The translations under genes and the position numbers were made by a program. Below are positions 21,261 through 30,860 of a DNA stretch of 64,000 nucleotides, piece by piece. Each line of letters opens with the position of its first letter. Within the stretch, counting starts at the first letter, position 1. The notes below the pieces were generated by a model, which did not search any database, was not told the origin of the DNA, and saw only the letters and a list, made by a program, of their open reading frames with translations. Source of the DNA: Bauldia sp. (lineage in GTDB: Bacteria > Pseudomonadota > Alphaproteobacteria > Rhizobiales > Kaistiaceae); assembly GCA_028284325.1 (NCBI GenBank), contig JANQRX010000002.1, positions 124,001 to 188,000 of the forward strand, read 5' to 3'.

Positions 21261-23360
21261 GTGATTTACATCGTAGTCCTCTGCGGCCTGCTTTCGGTCG
21301 CGTACGGCATCTGGGCCGCGCGGGACGTGCTGGCCGCCGACGCCGGCAACGCGCGCATGCAGGAGATTTCGGGCGCGATCCAGGAGGGCGCCACGGCGTA
21401 CCTCACGCGGCAGTACACCACCATCGGCATCGTCGGTGTGGTGATCTTCGTGATCGTGGCATGGCTCCTGTCGATCACGGTGGCCATCGGCTTCCTGATC
21501 GGTGCCGTGCTGTCGGGCCTGGCCGGGTTCATGGGCATGCTGGTGTCGGTCCGGGCCAACGTCCGCACCGCCCAGGCGGCGAGCCAGAGCCTCGCCGGCG
21601 GGCTGTCGATCGCCTTCCGCTCCGGCGCCATCACCGGCATGCTGGTGGCGGGCCTCGCCCTTCTCGGTGTGGCCGTCTATTTCCTCATCCTGACCAATTT
21701 CCTGGGCTTCGACGCCGGTGACCGGGTGGTCATCGACGCCCTCGTGGCGCTCGGTTTCGGCGCTTCGCTGATCTCCATCTTTGCCCGTCTCGGCGGCGGT
21801 ATCTTCACCAAAGGCGCGGACGTGGGCGGCGATCTCGTGGGCAAGGTCGAGGCCGGTATTCCGGAGGACGACCCCCGCAACCCCGCGACCATCGCCGACA
21901 ATGTCGGCGACAATGTCGGCGACTGCGCCGGCATGGCGGCCGACCTGTTCGAGACCTACGCCGTGACCGTGGTCGCGACCATGGTGCTCGCCTCCATTTT
22001 CTACAGCGGCACCGATCTCGCCCTGCCGGCGATGATGTACCCGCTGGCGATCGGCGCCGCCTGCGTCGTGACGTCGATCATCGGCACCTTCTTCGTGCGC
22101 CTCGGCAGCAACAACTCGATCATGGGCGCGCTCTACAAGGGCTTCTTCGCCACCGCCGTGCTCTCTGTGATCCTGCTCTATCCGGTCACGTGGGTCGTGT
22201 TCGGCAGCATGGACGTCGCCATCGGCGATGCCACGCCGTTCGCGCTGTATCTCTGCGGTGTCGCCGGCCTGGTGGTCACCGGGCTGATCGTCTGGATCAC
22301 GGAGTACTACACCGGCACCGGCTTCCGTCCGGTCAAGTCGATCGCCGCGGCGTCGCAGACCGGCCACGGTACCAACGTCATCCAGGGGCTCGCCGTCTCG
22401 CTGGAATCGACGGCGCTGCCGGCGCTGGTGATTATCGCCGGCATCCTGGTGACCTTCTCGCTGGGTGGCCTGTTCGGTATCGCCATTGCGGTCACGACCA
22501 TGCTGGCGCTGGCCGGCGTCGTCGTGGCGCTGGATGCGTTCGGTCCGGTCACCGACAATGCCGGCGGCATCGCCGAGATGGCGGACCTGCCCGAGGACGT
22601 GCGCAAGACCACCGACGCGCTCGACGCGGTCGGCAACACGACCAAGGCGGTCACCAAGGGCTATGCGATCGGCTCGGCCGGTCTCGGCGCCCTGGTGCTG
22701 TTTGCCGCCTACACAGCGGACCTCGCCCATTTCGCCGACCATGCGGCCGAGTTCCCCTATTTCGAAGGGGTGGAGGTCGATTTCTCGCTGTCCAATCCGT
22801 ACGTCGTCGTCGGGCTGATGTTCGGCGGCCTTCTGCCATTCCTGTTCGGCGGGATCACCATGACCGCCGTCGGGCGGGCGGCGGCGTCGATCGTCGAGGA
22901 GGTGCGCCGACAGTTCAAGGAAAAGCCGGGCATCATGGATGGCAAGGAGAAGCCCGACTACGGTCGTGCGGTCGACATGCTGACCAGGTCGGCGATCCGC
23001 GAGATGATCGTGCCGTCGCTTCTGCCGGTGCTGTCGCCGATCTTCATCTTCGTGGTGATCAACCTGATCGCCGGCAAAGGCGCGGCGTTCTCCTCGCTCG
23101 GCGCGATGCTGCTCGGCGTGATCGTCACCGGCCTGTTCGTGGCGATTTCCATGACCGCCGGCGGCGGTGCGTGGGACAACGCCAAGAAGTTCATCGAGGA
23201 CGGCAACTACGGCGGTAAGGGCTCGGAAGCCCACAAGGCGGCCGTGACCGGCGACACCGTCGGCGACCCCTACAAGGACACCGCGGGGCCGGCCATCAAC
23301 CCGATGATCAAGATCACCAACATCGTGGCGCTGCTCTTGCTGGCGGTGCTGGCCGCCTGA
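21261..23360 (+). CDS. hppA: Membrane proton-translocating pyrophosphatase, K+-independent type
   Basis: 699-residue integral membrane enzyme with about 16 transmembrane segments that couples pyrophosphate hydrolysis to proton export. The active site motifs are [20 protein letters not shown] and [19 protein letters not shown], plus the C-terminal [18 protein letters not shown]. The segment [17 protein letters not shown] has Lys and Thr at the positions that separate the potassium-independent from the potassium-dependent class (Ala/Gly there), so it should not need potassium. I start at a GTG preceded by AAAGGAATCAGACGAG, which matches the family N-terminus [18 protein letters not shown]; the frame is open further upstream. 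Confidence 0.96.
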   Translation: MIYIVVLCGLLSVAYGIWAARDVLAADAGNARMQEISGAIQEGATAYLTRQYTTIGIVGVVIFVIVAWLLSITVAIGFLIGAVLSGLAGFMGMLVSVRANVRTAQAASQSLAGGLSIAFRSGAITGMLVAGLALLGVAVYFLILTNFLGFDAGDRVVIDALVALGFGASLISIFARLGGGIFTKGADVGGDLVGKVEAGIPEDDPRNPATIADNVGDNVGDCAGMAADLFETYAVTVVATMVLASIFYSGTDLALPAMMYPLAIGAACVVTSIIGTFFVRLGSNNSIMGALYKGFFATAVLSVILLYPVTWVVFGSMDVAIGDATPFALYLCGVAGLVVTGLIVWITEYYTGTGFRPVKSIAAASQTGHGTNVIQGLAVSLESTALPALVIIAGILVTFSLGGLFGIAIAVTTMLALAGVVVALDAFGPVTDNAGGIAEMADLPEDVRKTTDALDAVGNTTKAVTKGYAIGSAGLGALVLFAAYTADLAHFADHAAEFPYFEGVEVDFSLSNPYVVVGLMFGGLLPFLFGGITMTAVGRAAASIVEEVRRQFKEKPGIMDGKEKPDYGRAVDMLTRSAIREMIVPSLLPVLSPIFIFVVINLIAGKGAAFSSLGAMLLGVIVTGLFVAISMTAGGGAWDNAKKFIEDGNYGGKGSEAHKAAVTGDTVGDPYKDTAGPAINPMIKITNIVALLLLAVLAA

Positions 23361-23374
23361 CGCGATTGGGGACA

Positions 23375-23399
23375 GGCCCGCGACTTCGGGTCGCGGGCC
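23375..23399. terminator. Hairpin between convergent hppA and bamE
   Basis: GGCCCGCGAC and GTCGCGGGCC are exact complements over a TTCGG loop, placed 14 bases after hppA and 8 bases after the end of the convergent bamE gene. A perfect ten-base-pair GC stem between two converging genes fits a bidirectional terminator, though neither side has a T-run. Confidence 0.6.
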
Positions 23400-23406
23400 G
23401 GCCCGA

Positions 23407-23907
23407 TCAGCCGCCGAGCCGCGGTCCGACGCCGATCACGCCGCTCAGGACCTGCTGGAGGAAATTCGAATCGCGGCCCCCGGTGGGCGTCGTGCGACTG
23501 ATGAAGTCGAAGACCTTGCCGTCTTTCAGGCCGTAATCGGCGATCTGCCGGACCTCGCTCTCCTGGTCGAAGTAGACGGCGACGACACGCTGGTCGACGA
23601 CCCGGTCGGGGAGGAACGCGGCCCGACGCTTGCGGGTCTGGCTGATGTAGTAGAAGACCTCCTCGCCGGAGTAATGCGCGGCGGTGGAGGGCGATCCTAG
23701 CGCAATCAGCACCTGATCGCGGCTCGATCCCACAGGTACCTGTTCGAGCGCGGTGGGCGACACCACATAACCGTGCTGGGAGGTGGTGCTGATCTGGCCG
23801 AGCCCGCGGAACGTTCCTGAGGAACTGCAGCCGGCCAAGGCTGCGAGCGCGACAAAGGCGGTGGTCCGTGCCAGACGGGAGACGGTGAAGTGGCTATGTG
23901 TGGTCAA
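23407..23907 (-). CDS. bamE: Outer membrane assembly lipoprotein BamE (SmpA/OmlA family)
   Basis: 166-residue lipoprotein of the BAM complex that inserts beta-barrel proteins into the outer membrane. Lipobox LAGC with acylated Cys27 after the hydrophobic stretch TTAFVALAALAG. The SmpA/OmlA domain shows VPVGSSRDQVLIALGSPS and EEVFYYISQTRKRRAAFLPDRVVDQRVVAVYFD, given here in two parts (EEVFYYISQ and VVAVYFDQES). I choose a TTG start because GGAGGCCCGC directly precedes it and it yields a normal signal peptide; a GTG 27 bases upstream is the alternative. Divergent from the cytochrome chaperone gene. Confidence 0.87.
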   Translation of the reverse strand: MTTHSHFTVSRLARTTAFVALAALAGCSSSGTFRGLGQISTTSQHGYVVSPTALEQVPVGSSRDQVLIALGSPSTAAHYSGEEVFYYISQTRKRRAAFLPDRVVDQRVVAVYFDQESEVRQIADYGLKDGKVFDFISRTTPTGGRDSNFLQQVLSGVIGVGPRLGG

Positions 23908-23990
23908 GCGGGCCTCCAGATTGCCCCGGCTCACTACCGCGATCGCCCGCAAGGTGCAACGCACGCGGCTCGGCCGACAGGAAATTGGCC

Positions 23991-24533
23991 ATGTTGAACA
24001 AACGGATGCGCTCTCAGCGCGCCCACAAGGCGACAGCAAACGATCTTTACGGCGTCATCGTGGCACATGCCCGGCGCCGTGCGTTCTACGCCGACGACGG
24101 GGTGCCCGATTCGGTTGCCGGCCGTTTCGAGATGGTCGTCCTCCACATGGTCGTCTTCCTGGAGCGGCTGGAGGGCGGCAGCGACGACGAGCGGCGCCTG
24201 GGGCAGCTTGTGTTCGAGATCTTCTGCGATGACATGAGCGCCACGCTGAGGGAGTTCGGGGTCAACGATGCCGTGATGGGCAAGAGGATGAAGAAGGTGG
24301 CGCAGAGCTATTTCGGTCGCAGCCGCGCCTATCGCGAGGCATTCGCGGCCGATCGCCCGGTGGATCTCGTCGCCGCGGTCAATCGCAACCTGTTTCCGGC
24401 CGACGACGCCGCCATCAACGGCACGCTGGTGCCGCGCGTGGTCGCGCTCCGTGCCCGGCTCGGCGGCATTCCGAAGGGGGCCATTGCCGCCGATCCGACG
24501 GTCGTGGCCGCCGAAGCGGGGCCGGTGTCATGA
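23991..24533 (+). CDS. Ubiquinol-cytochrome c chaperone (CBP3/UQCC1 family)
   Basis: 180-residue protein of the ubiquinol-cytochrome c chaperone family, related to mitochondrial Cbp3, which helps make and assemble cytochrome b of the bc1 complex. Marks: ANDLYGVIVAHARRRAFYAD, FEMVVLHMVVFLERL, and LVFEIFCDDMSATLREFGVND, then KRMKKVAQSYFGRSRAYREAF. I start at ATG after ACAGGAAATTGGCC rather than at an upstream codon. The stop overlaps the YceD gene by four bases. The neighbour order bamE, chaperone, yceD, plsX, fabH is standard for the group. Confidence 0.9.
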   Translation: MLNKRMRSQRAHKATANDLYGVIVAHARRRAFYADDGVPDSVAGRFEMVVLHMVVFLERLEGGSDDERRLGQLVFEIFCDDMSATLREFGVNDAVMGKRMKKVAQSYFGRSRAYREAFAADRPVDLVAAVNRNLFPADDAAINGTLVPRVVALRARLGGIPKGAIAADPTVVAAEAGPVS

Positions 24534-25114
24534 CGGCCGGGCACGCGAAATCCGGGGCAGGCGGCGCTTCGTTGCCCGTGCTCGGGAACCGCCTGCGTCT
24601 CCAGGACATCCCGCCCGACGGCGCGTCCATGGTCCTGTCGACGACGGAGGCCGAGCGGGCGTCGCTGGCGGCGGCTTGCGGGCTTCTCGACCTTCCGGCG
24701 TTTACCGGTTCGGCCGAGATTCGCCGGACGGATACCGGCGTGCGTGTGGCGGGCCGTTTGCAGGCGAAAGCGGTGGCCGCCTGCGTCGTCAGCCTCGCGC
24801 CCGTCGAGCAGTCGATCGACGAGGCGTTCGAGGTCGATCTCGTGCGCGAAGAGGCGGCCGGTGCGGCCGCCGACGCTGGCGGGGAGACCGAAACCGATCC
24901 GCCCGATGTCATGATCGACGATATGATCGACTTCGGGACGCTGTTCGAGGAGCACCTCGTGCTGGCGCTCGATCCGTACCCCCGTGTCGCCGATGCGCAC
25001 CTTCCGGACGGTTATCGTGCCGACGAGGGGGAGGGCGGTGGCGCCTTCGCCGGCTTGGCCGGGCTCAGACAGGCCATGACCGGCGCCGATGTCGCTGATA
25101 AACCTAAGGATTGA
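24530..25114 (+). CDS. yceD: YceD family protein (DUF177)
   Basis: 194-residue protein of the YceD/DUF177 family. The family core shows RVAGRLQAKAVAACVVSLAP with the conserved Cys and the following EQSIDEAFEVDLV, then an acidic DDMIDFGTLFEEHLVLALDPYPR. In many bacteria the gene precedes rpmF (ribosomal protein L32) and is linked to 23S rRNA accumulation; here no rpmF follows in the 103 bases before plsX. Its ATG overlaps the chaperone stop. A role in ribosome or rRNA metabolism is inference from the family. Confidence 0.88.
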   Translation: MTAGHAKSGAGGASLPVLGNRLRLQDIPPDGASMVLSTTEAERASLAAACGLLDLPAFTGSAEIRRTDTGVRVAGRLQAKAVAACVVSLAPVEQSIDEAFEVDLVREEAAGAAADAGGETETDPPDVMIDDMIDFGTLFEEHLVLALDPYPRVADAHLPDGYRADEGEGGGAFAGLAGLRQAMTGADVADKPKD

Positions 25115-25217
25115 GTGTTGGGGTGAAGGCTGGCATGTTCCAGCGCTTCGCGAGGGCGGCAAACTTATGATTCCCGTTTCGAGTAGTGCAGTACGTTTGC
25201 TGACGTAGAGGACGAGA

Positions 25218-26282
25218 GTGGCGACAGTTACCGCAGCCCTCGATGTCATGGGCGGTGACGCCGGGCCCGCAGTGGCCATCCCCGGCGCGGCCGACGCGCT
25301 CGCGCGGATTCCGGGCCTCCGCTTCCTGCTCTACGGCGACCGCGCCGCGGTCGAGCCCGAGCTCGAACAGCATCGCGACCTGCAGGCGGCTTCGGAGCTC
25401 GTTCATTGCGATGTGGCCGTGGGCATGGACGACAAGCCCAGCCAGGCCCTGAGGCGCGGCCGTTACAAGTCAAGCATGTGGCGGGCGATTGAGGCGGTGA
25501 AGGAGCGCCGGGCCAGCGTCGCCATATCGGCCGGCAACACCGGCGCGCTGATGGCGATGGCCAAGTTCTGCCTGCGCGACGCTACCGGCAGCACCCGCCC
25601 CGCAATCGCCGCGGTCTGGCCGACCGTACGCGGCGAAACCGTCGTGCTCGACGTCGGGGCGACGATCGGCGCCACCACGGATCAGCTCATGCAGTTCGCC
25701 GTGATGGGCGCGGCCATGAGCCGGGCGCTGTTCGGCGAACGCCGGCCGACCGTCGGCCTCCTCAACATCGGCGTGGAAGAGGTCAAGGGGCTGGAAGCCG
25801 TCCGCAACGCCGGACAGCTCCTGCGCGACGCCGATCTGCCCTTCCTCAACTATCGCGGCTTCGTCGAGGGCGACGACATCGGCATGGGGGCGGTCGATGT
25901 CGTGGTGACCGAGGGCTTCTCCGGCAATATCGCCCTCAAGACCGCGGAAGGTACCGCGCGCCAGATCACGGCCTATTTCCGCGAGGCCGCCCGCCGTAAT
26001 CCCATGTCGCGGATCGGCTTCCTGCTGGCGAGCCGCACGTTTGCGCAACTGAAGCGCCGCGTCGACACCCGCCGCATGAACGGCGGCGTGTTCCTGGGCC
26101 TGAACGGGCTCGTCATCAAAAGCCACGGCGGGACCGACGCCGAGGGGTTTGCCGCGGCGGTCGAGACCGGCGTCAGCATGGCCCGCGTCGAGGTCGTGGA
26201 GAAGATCAATCAGGACCTGTCCTCCTACCGACGCGCGCAGCCGGTCGAAGTGGACGAGGTCGCCAGGTCGGGGGCGGCGTGA
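25218..26282 (+). CDS. plsX: Phosphate acyltransferase PlsX
   Basis: 354-residue peripheral membrane enzyme that turns acyl-ACP into acyl-phosphate, the donor for the first phospholipid acylation. Conserved: [11 protein letters not shown] at the N-terminus, [48 protein letters not shown] and [18 protein letters not shown]. Start is GTG preceded by GTAGAGGACGAGA. The stop overlaps fabH by four bases (GTGA), the classical plsX-fabH unit. Confidence 0.97.
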   Translation: MATVTAALDVMGGDAGPAVAIPGAADALARIPGLRFLLYGDRAAVEPELEQHRDLQAASELVHCDVAVGMDDKPSQALRRGRYKSSMWRAIEAVKERRASVAISAGNTGALMAMAKFCLRDATGSTRPAIAAVWPTVRGETVVLDVGATIGATTDQLMQFAVMGAAMSRALFGERRPTVGLLNIGVEEVKGLEAVRNAGQLLRDADLPFLNYRGFVEGDDIGMGAVDVVVTEGFSGNIALKTAEGTARQITAYFREAARRNPMSRIGFLLASRTFAQLKRRVDTRRMNGGVFLGLNGLVIKSHGGTDAEGFAAAVETGVSMARVEVVEKINQDLSSYRRAQPVEVDEVARSGAA

Positions 26283-27256
26283 CGAAATCCAGATGTGTTG
26301 TGGCCGGCAGCGGTCACTATTTGCCAGCGCGCGTTCTCACCAACGACGAACTGTCCCGGACAATCGACACCTCCGACGCCTGGATCAGGCAAAGGACCGG
26401 CATCGCCGAACGGCGGATTGCCGCCGAAGGCGAGACAACGTCGGATATGGCGGTGATCGCCGCCGAGCGGGCGCTGGCCGCGGCCGGGCTGAAGGCCACC
26501 GACATCGATATCGTCGTCGTCGCCACCTCGACGCCGGACAACACCTTTCCCGCGGCAGCGGTGTCGGTGCAGGCCAAGCTCGGGATCACCGCCGGCGCCG
26601 CCTACGACCTCCAGGCCGTGTGCTCGGGCTTCGTCTTTGCGCTCGCCAACACCGATGCCATGCTGAAGGCCGGGCAGGGGCAGCGCGCCCTGGTCATCGG
26701 CTCCGAGACCTTTTCGCGCATCCTCGACTGGACCGACCGCTCGACCTGCGTCCTGTTCGGCGACGGCGCCGGGGCGGTGGTGATGGAATGCCTCGACGCC
26801 GGCGACAACCCGCAGGACCGGGGGATTCTGTCCGCGCATCTACGTTCCGACGGTCGGTACCGCGACAAGCTCTACGTCGACGGCGGCCCGTCCTCCACCG
26901 GCACCGTGGGGCATCTCAGGATGGAGGGCCGGGAGGTCTTCAAGCACGCTGTCGCGCGGATCGAAGACGTGATCGAGGCCGCCTTTGATGCAACCGGCAT
27001 GACCGCGGACGACCTCGACTGGTTTGTTCCCCACCAGGCCAACATCCGTATCATCGACGCGACGGCGAAGCGCTTCGGCATTCCCGATCACAAGGTCATC
27101 AAGACCGTCGACAAGCAGGGCAACACCTCGGCGGCGTCGATCCCGATGGCGCTGTCGGAAGCTGCGGCCGACGGACGGATCAAACAGGGCCAGGTCCTGC
27201 TGCTCGAAGCGATGGGCGGCGGCTTCACCTGGGGATCGGTGATCATGCGCTGGTAG
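26279..27256 (+). CDS. fabH: 3-oxoacyl-[ACP] synthase III FabH
   Basis: 325-residue thiolase-fold condensing enzyme that starts fatty-acid synthesis from acetyl-CoA and malonyl-ACP. The triad is visible: Cys115 in [12 protein letters not shown], His in [12 protein letters not shown] and Asn in [11 protein letters not shown]. The N-terminal [16 protein letters not shown] and WIRQRTGI are typical. Start is GTG overlapping plsX. Followed about 120 bases later by ihfA, with a weak promoter-like region between (TTGACG at 27264). Confidence 0.98.
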   Translation: MTKSRCVVAGSGHYLPARVLTNDELSRTIDTSDAWIRQRTGIAERRIAAEGETTSDMAVIAAERALAAAGLKATDIDIVVVATSTPDNTFPAAAVSVQAKLGITAGAAYDLQAVCSGFVFALANTDAMLKAGQGQRALVIGSETFSRILDWTDRSTCVLFGDGAGAVVMECLDAGDNPQDRGILSAHLRSDGRYRDKLYVDGGPSSTGTVGHLRMEGREVFKHAVARIEDVIEAAFDATGMTADDLDWFVPHQANIRIIDATAKRFGIPDHKVIKTVDKQGNTSAASIPMALSEAAADGRIKQGQVLLLEAMGGGFTWGSVIMRW

Positions 27257-27379
27257 AAGCGCGTTGACGCGGCGGCGATCGTGTTTTGATTCGGCTTCGC
27301 GATGCCGATGGGCTATCGTCGTTGTTTCACCGGCGCGGATTTGCTTTTATTGTGCCGGGGTTTGGCAGGTGCGGGGGCT

Positions 27380-27703
27380 ATGTCGGGCAAGACGATCACG
27401 AGGGCGGATTTAAGCGAGGCGGTGTATCGATCGGTGGGGCTGTCGCGCACGGAATCCGCCGATCTGGTCAAGCTCGTCATCGACGAGATCAGCGATTGCA
27501 TCGTTCGCGGCGAACAGGTCAAGCTGTCGTCCTTCGGATCGTTTCTTGTCCGCAGCAAGGGGGAGCGCATCGGGCGCAACCCGAAAACCGGCGAGGAGGT
27601 ACCCATCAGCCCGCGGCGGGTGATGGTTTTCAAGCCCAGCAATGTTCTCAAGCAAAAGATCAACGCCGCGCTCAGCACGCGCGACGACAGCGAGCGCGAC
27701 TAA
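27380..27703 (+). CDS. ihfA: Integration host factor subunit alpha
   Basis: 107-residue DNA-bending protein of the HU/IHF family. It starts [20 protein letters not shown] and carries the DNA-intercalating arm [17 protein letters not shown]. It pairs with IhfB and bends DNA at promoters and recombination sites. The reading frame is open for 78 bases upstream, but this ATG gives the standard N-terminus. Next to a MerR regulator, as in other Hyphomicrobiales. Confidence 0.97.
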   Translation: MSGKTITRADLSEAVYRSVGLSRTESADLVKLVIDEISDCIVRGEQVKLSSFGSFLVRSKGERIGRNPKTGEEVPISPRRVMVFKPSNVLKQKINAALSTRDDSERD

Positions 27704-27732
27704 CCGCCACTGGCATAGGTGGGGATTGCCGC

Positions 27733-28203
27733 GTGGCTAAAGGCCCCGACGCCTTTCGCACCATCAGCGAAGTCGCTGAGGTTCTCGATCTGCCGCAGCA
27801 CGTGCTGCGGTTCTGGGAATCGCGGTTCAAACAGATCAAGCCGATGAAGCGCGGCGGCGGCCGGCGGTACTACCGGCCCGAAGACGTTGCGCTGTTGCGC
27901 GGCATTCGCCGTCTCCTCTACGGCGAGGGCTACACCATTCGCGGCGTCCAGCGGATCCTGAAAGAGAAGGGGGTCGGTTTCGTCGTCGCCGTCGGTGAGG
28001 GGCGGCCGATAGCGCCGCCCGAGGCCCAACCGGCGACCGCCGAGCCGAACGCCGACGGGGAGCAGGCGCCGCCATCGCCCGCACCTGCGGCTCGCGCCGC
28101 ACCTGCCGCGCAGGCCGGGCTTCCGCGCGAGGACGCAGAACGCCTCAAGACTGCCTTGGCGGAGTTGGTGGAGCTCAAGCGCCTGCTCGATTCCGCGAAA
28201 TAG
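27733..28203 (+). CDS. MerR-family transcriptional regulator
   Basis: 156-residue regulator. The N-terminal winged helix has [22 protein letters not shown] and [20 protein letters not shown], then [21 protein letters not shown]. The rest is a low-complexity Pro/Ala/Glu linker and a short C-terminal helix [19 protein letters not shown], suited to dimerisation. No metal-binding cysteines are present, so it is not a metal sensor of the classical type. This variant regularly follows ihfA in alphaproteobacteria; its targets are unknown. I use a GTG 29 bases after the ihfA stop. Confidence 0.9.
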   Translation: MAKGPDAFRTISEVAEVLDLPQHVLRFWESRFKQIKPMKRGGGRRYYRPEDVALLRGIRRLLYGEGYTIRGVQRILKEKGVGFVVAVGEGRPIAPPEAQPATAEPNADGEQAPPSPAPAARAAPAAQAGLPREDAERLKTALAELVELKRLLDSAK

Positions 28204-28217
28204 ACCCGCGCGACAAC

Positions 28218-29201
28218 GTGCCGGTCCGACTTCCCGACATCGACGACATCCGCGCCGCCGCGCGCCGGCTGGAGCCCGTCGCCCATCGCACGCCGCTCCT
28301 GGAGAACGCCGTCCTGAACGAGATCGCCGGGGGCCGTGTGTTGCTCAAGCCGGAATCGCTCCAGCGCACCGGTTCGTTCAAGTTTCGCGGCGCCTACAAC
28401 CGGCTTGCCCAGCTTCCTGCCTCGGAGCGCCGGGCCGGCGTCGTGGCCTATTCGTCGGGCAACCATGCGCAAGGTGTCGCCGCCGCCGCCCGCCTGCTCG
28501 GAATCCGGGCGACCATCGTCATGCCCGCCGACGCGCCGGCGGTGAAACGCGAACGCACGCGGGCCCTGGGCGCCGATATCGTCGATTACGAACGTGGAAG
28601 CGAGGACCGCGCCGCCGTGGCCGCCGCGATCGCCGCGCGTGACGGCAGCCTGATCGTGCCGCCCTATGACGATCCCGAGGTGATCGCCGGGCAGGGGACC
28701 GTCGGCCTCGAAATCGCCGAGGAAGCACCCGTCCTCGCGCCCGAGGGGCTGGACACGGTGCTCATCTGTTGCGGTGGCGGTGGTCTGACGGCGGGCTGCG
28801 CGCTGGCCCTGGAGGCGGCATCACCCGCGACCGACATCGTCGTGGTCGAACCGGCCGGATTCGACGACATGTGGCGGTCGATCCGGAAGGGCGAGCGGGT
28901 CGCCAACGAGCGCGAAAGCGGCTCGGTCTGCGACGCGTTGCTGCCCCGCATGCCCGGCGAACTGACCTTCGCCATCAATCGTACGCGGGTGCGCCGGGGG
29001 ATCGCCGTCACCGACGACGAGGCCCTGGCGGCAGTCGCCTTCGCCTTCCGCGAGTTGCGGCTGGTGGCCGAGCCGGGGGGCGCCGCGGCCTTGGCCGCGG
29101 TGCTCGCCGGGCACGTCGCCGCGGACGGGCGCACCGTCGCCGTCGTGCTGACGGGCGCCAACATCGACGAGGCGGTCCTGTCGGAGGCGCTGCGGCGCTA
29201 G
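28218..29201 (+). CDS. PLP-dependent threonine/serine dehydratase family enzyme
   Basis: 327-residue fold-type II PLP enzyme. PLP lysine is Lys55 in RTGSFKFRGAYN, and the phosphate-binding loop is CCGGGGL. The C-terminal part ends in the small GANIDEAVL segment; no ACT regulatory domain is present, so it is the short, catabolic-like or racemase-like form rather than biosynthetic IlvA. The substrate could be threonine, serine or hydroxyaspartate. Start is GTG. It ends one base before the convergent VOC gene. Confidence 0.88.
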   Translation: MPVRLPDIDDIRAAARRLEPVAHRTPLLENAVLNEIAGGRVLLKPESLQRTGSFKFRGAYNRLAQLPASERRAGVVAYSSGNHAQGVAAAARLLGIRATIVMPADAPAVKRERTRALGADIVDYERGSEDRAAVAAAIAARDGSLIVPPYDDPEVIAGQGTVGLEIAEEAPVLAPEGLDTVLICCGGGGLTAGCALALEAASPATDIVVVEPAGFDDMWRSIRKGERVANERESGSVCDALLPRMPGELTFAINRTRVRRGIAVTDDEALAAVAFAFRELRLVAEPGGAAALAAVLAGHVAADGRTVAVVLTGANIDEAVLSEALRR

Positions 29202-29202
29202 A

Positions 29203-29559
29203 TCAGGTCGCCGCCGACCAGACTGCCAGTTCGTAGCCGTCGGGATCCTGGAAGTGGAAACGGCGGCCGCCGGGGAAGTCGAACACCGGTTTGGTGATCC
29301 GACCGCCGGCCTTGACGACCGCGGCCTCGATCTCCGCCAGGTCGTCGCCGTAGAGGATCACCAGCGGGCCGCCGGCGCTCGTGACCTCGCCCACTTCGAA
29401 GCCACCGGTCATGTGACCGTCGGAGAACTCGCAGTAGGTGGGGCCGTAATCGGTGTAGGTCCAGCCGAAGGCCTCGCCGTAGAAGCGCTTGGCCTTGTCG
29501 ATGTCGGCGACCGTGAACTCGACGTAGTTGATGGATCGGTCCTTGCGTGGATGGGCCAT
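29203..29559 (-). CDS. VOC (glyoxalase/bleomycin resistance) family protein
   Basis: 118-residue single VOC module pair: NYVEFTVADIDKAKRFYGEAFGW at the N-terminus and RRFHFQDPDGYELAVWS at the C-terminus, with the metal-ligand-type Glu in each half. Substrate unknown; this small group is often annotated as glyoxalase-like. The ATG is preceded by AGGAGGATTCGC on the minus strand, a strong ribosome binding site. Convergent with the dehydratase gene and divergent from the exopolysaccharide block. Confidence 0.85.
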   Translation of the reverse strand: MAHPRKDRSINYVEFTVADIDKAKRFYGEAFGWTYTDYGPTYCEFSDGHMTGGFEVGEVTSAGGPLVILYGDDLAEIEAAVVKAGGRITKPVFDFPGGRRFHFQDPDGYELAVWSAAT

Positions 29560-29678
29560 GCGAATCCTCCTCAGTATCTGGCCGTATTTACCCTGTTTTC
29601 ATGCATCCGTGGTGGTGTTGCCAAGGAACTGTAAAGGGTGGCGGTTCCGCTGCATCAACACGCCGGAAAGCAGGTGTC

Positions 29679-30860
29679 ATGTCCATTATGGGCCTCTCGG
29701 AAGCCGCGTTCGACGCGCCGCCGCGCGCGGAATCGACGCTGCGGATCGACGTCGCCCACGACCTGACCGCCGTCGCCGATCGCTGGCGCGCCTTCGAGCG
29801 CGATGCCGCCCATTCGCCGTTTCAGACCTATGCCTGGGGCCGATCGTGGTTCGAGACGGTCGGCGCGAAGGCGGGTTATTCGCCGGCTATCGTTTCGGTC
29901 CGCGCCGGGGCCGATCTCCTCGCGCTGATGCCGCTCTGCGTGGCGCCCGGTACGGTGCGGCTGGTCGTGCCGCTCGGTGCCGGCGAGGCCGATTACCACG
30001 CGCCGCTGCTTGCCCAACCGCTGCGGACCGAACTGTCCGACCCGGCGGCGGTCATGCGCGCCGTGCTCGGCGCCCTGCCGCGGCACGATGCGGTCGTGCT
30101 GGAGCGGATGCCGGAAACCATCGCCGGTGTGCGCAATCCGCTGTTCGATGCTGCGCACGAACCCTATTTCGAAAACGCCCATGTCGCCGATCTGCCGGAC
30201 GATCTCGATCGCTTCCTTCGCGATCGTTGCGGTTCCAAGACCCTGCAGACGATCCGGCGACGCCGGCGCAAGCTCGAAAAGGCGGTGGGGGAGCTGTCGC
30301 TCGTCGTCGCGGAAACCGAGAGCCAGGTCGATGCGTTTCTGACGCCGCTGTTCACGCAGAAGTCGGCGCAGTACCGCGAAACCGGCGCCGCCGATCTCAC
30401 CGCCGATCCGGACCGCCGCGCGTTCTATCGCGATCTGGCGCTGGCGGGGATTCGCGGCGGTAATGGCCATCTGTCGGCGCTGTGCGCCGGCGAGACGGTG
30501 CTGGCGGCGCATCTCGGGCTCGTGGAGGCCGGTGCGTTCATCTATCTGCTGCCGAGCTACACCCGCGACGCCGAGTTGCGGCGGTCTTCGCCGGGCGAGG
30601 CGCTGCTCATGGAGCTGTTCGGCTGGTGCATCGACCGCGGGATCGGCGTCTTCGACTTCACCTACGGCGACCAGGCCTACAAGGCGCGCTGGGCCAACCG
30701 GGTCCAGCCGCTGGCGTCCTTCACGCATGCGGCGACGCCGCTCGGCGGGGCGTATCTGTCGGCGCGGCGGCTGTCACGGCAGGCCAAGACCCTGGCCCGC
30801 GCGAATCCGCACGTCTGGCGCGCGGTGACCGCGGCCCGCGCCTCGGGTTGGCTGCGGTGA
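29679..30860 (+). CDS. GNAT/FemAB-like acetyltransferase (CelD/BioF2-like) of the polysaccharide locus
   Basis: 393-residue cytoplasmic protein. The middle and C-terminal parts show the BioF2-like/CelD acetyltransferase pattern: WRAFERDAAHSPFQTYAWG, CGSKTLQTIRRRRRKLEKAVG, then FLTPLFTQKSAQYRETG and RGIGVFDFTYGDQAYKARWA. Members are found in exopolysaccharide and cellulose clusters and probably acylate sugars or transfer amino acids; the exact reaction is unknown. I choose the ATG after GGAAAGCAGGTGTC, not the far upstream one. Its stop overlaps the flippase start (GTGA), so the pair is coupled. Confidence 0.85.
   Translation: MSIMGLSEAAFDAPPRAESTLRIDVAHDLTAVADRWRAFERDAAHSPFQTYAWGRSWFETVGAKAGYSPAIVSVRAGADLLALMPLCVAPGTVRLVVPLGAGEADYHAPLLAQPLRTELSDPAAVMRAVLGALPRHDAVVLERMPETIAGVRNPLFDAAHEPYFENAHVADLPDDLDRFLRDRCGSKTLQTIRRRRRKLEKAVGELSLVVAETESQVDAFLTPLFTQKSAQYRETGAADLTADPDRRAFYRDLALAGIRGGNGHLSALCAGETVLAAHLGLVEAGAFIYLLPSYTRDAELRRSSPGEALLMELFGWCIDRGIGVFDFTYGDQAYKARWANRVQPLASFTHAATPLGGAYLSARRLSRQAKTLARANPHVWRAVTAARASGWLR

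Noticed and set aside
21252-23234. 660-codon open frame on the minus strand
   Set aside because: It is antisense to hppA, whose motifs are complete; its translation is His/Asp/Arg-rich low complexity without any known domain, as expected in GC-rich DNA.
25115-25217. rpmF (ribosomal protein L32) between yceD and plsX
   Set aside because: The gap is 103 bases, too short for the roughly 180-base gene, and no frame encodes L32-like residues.
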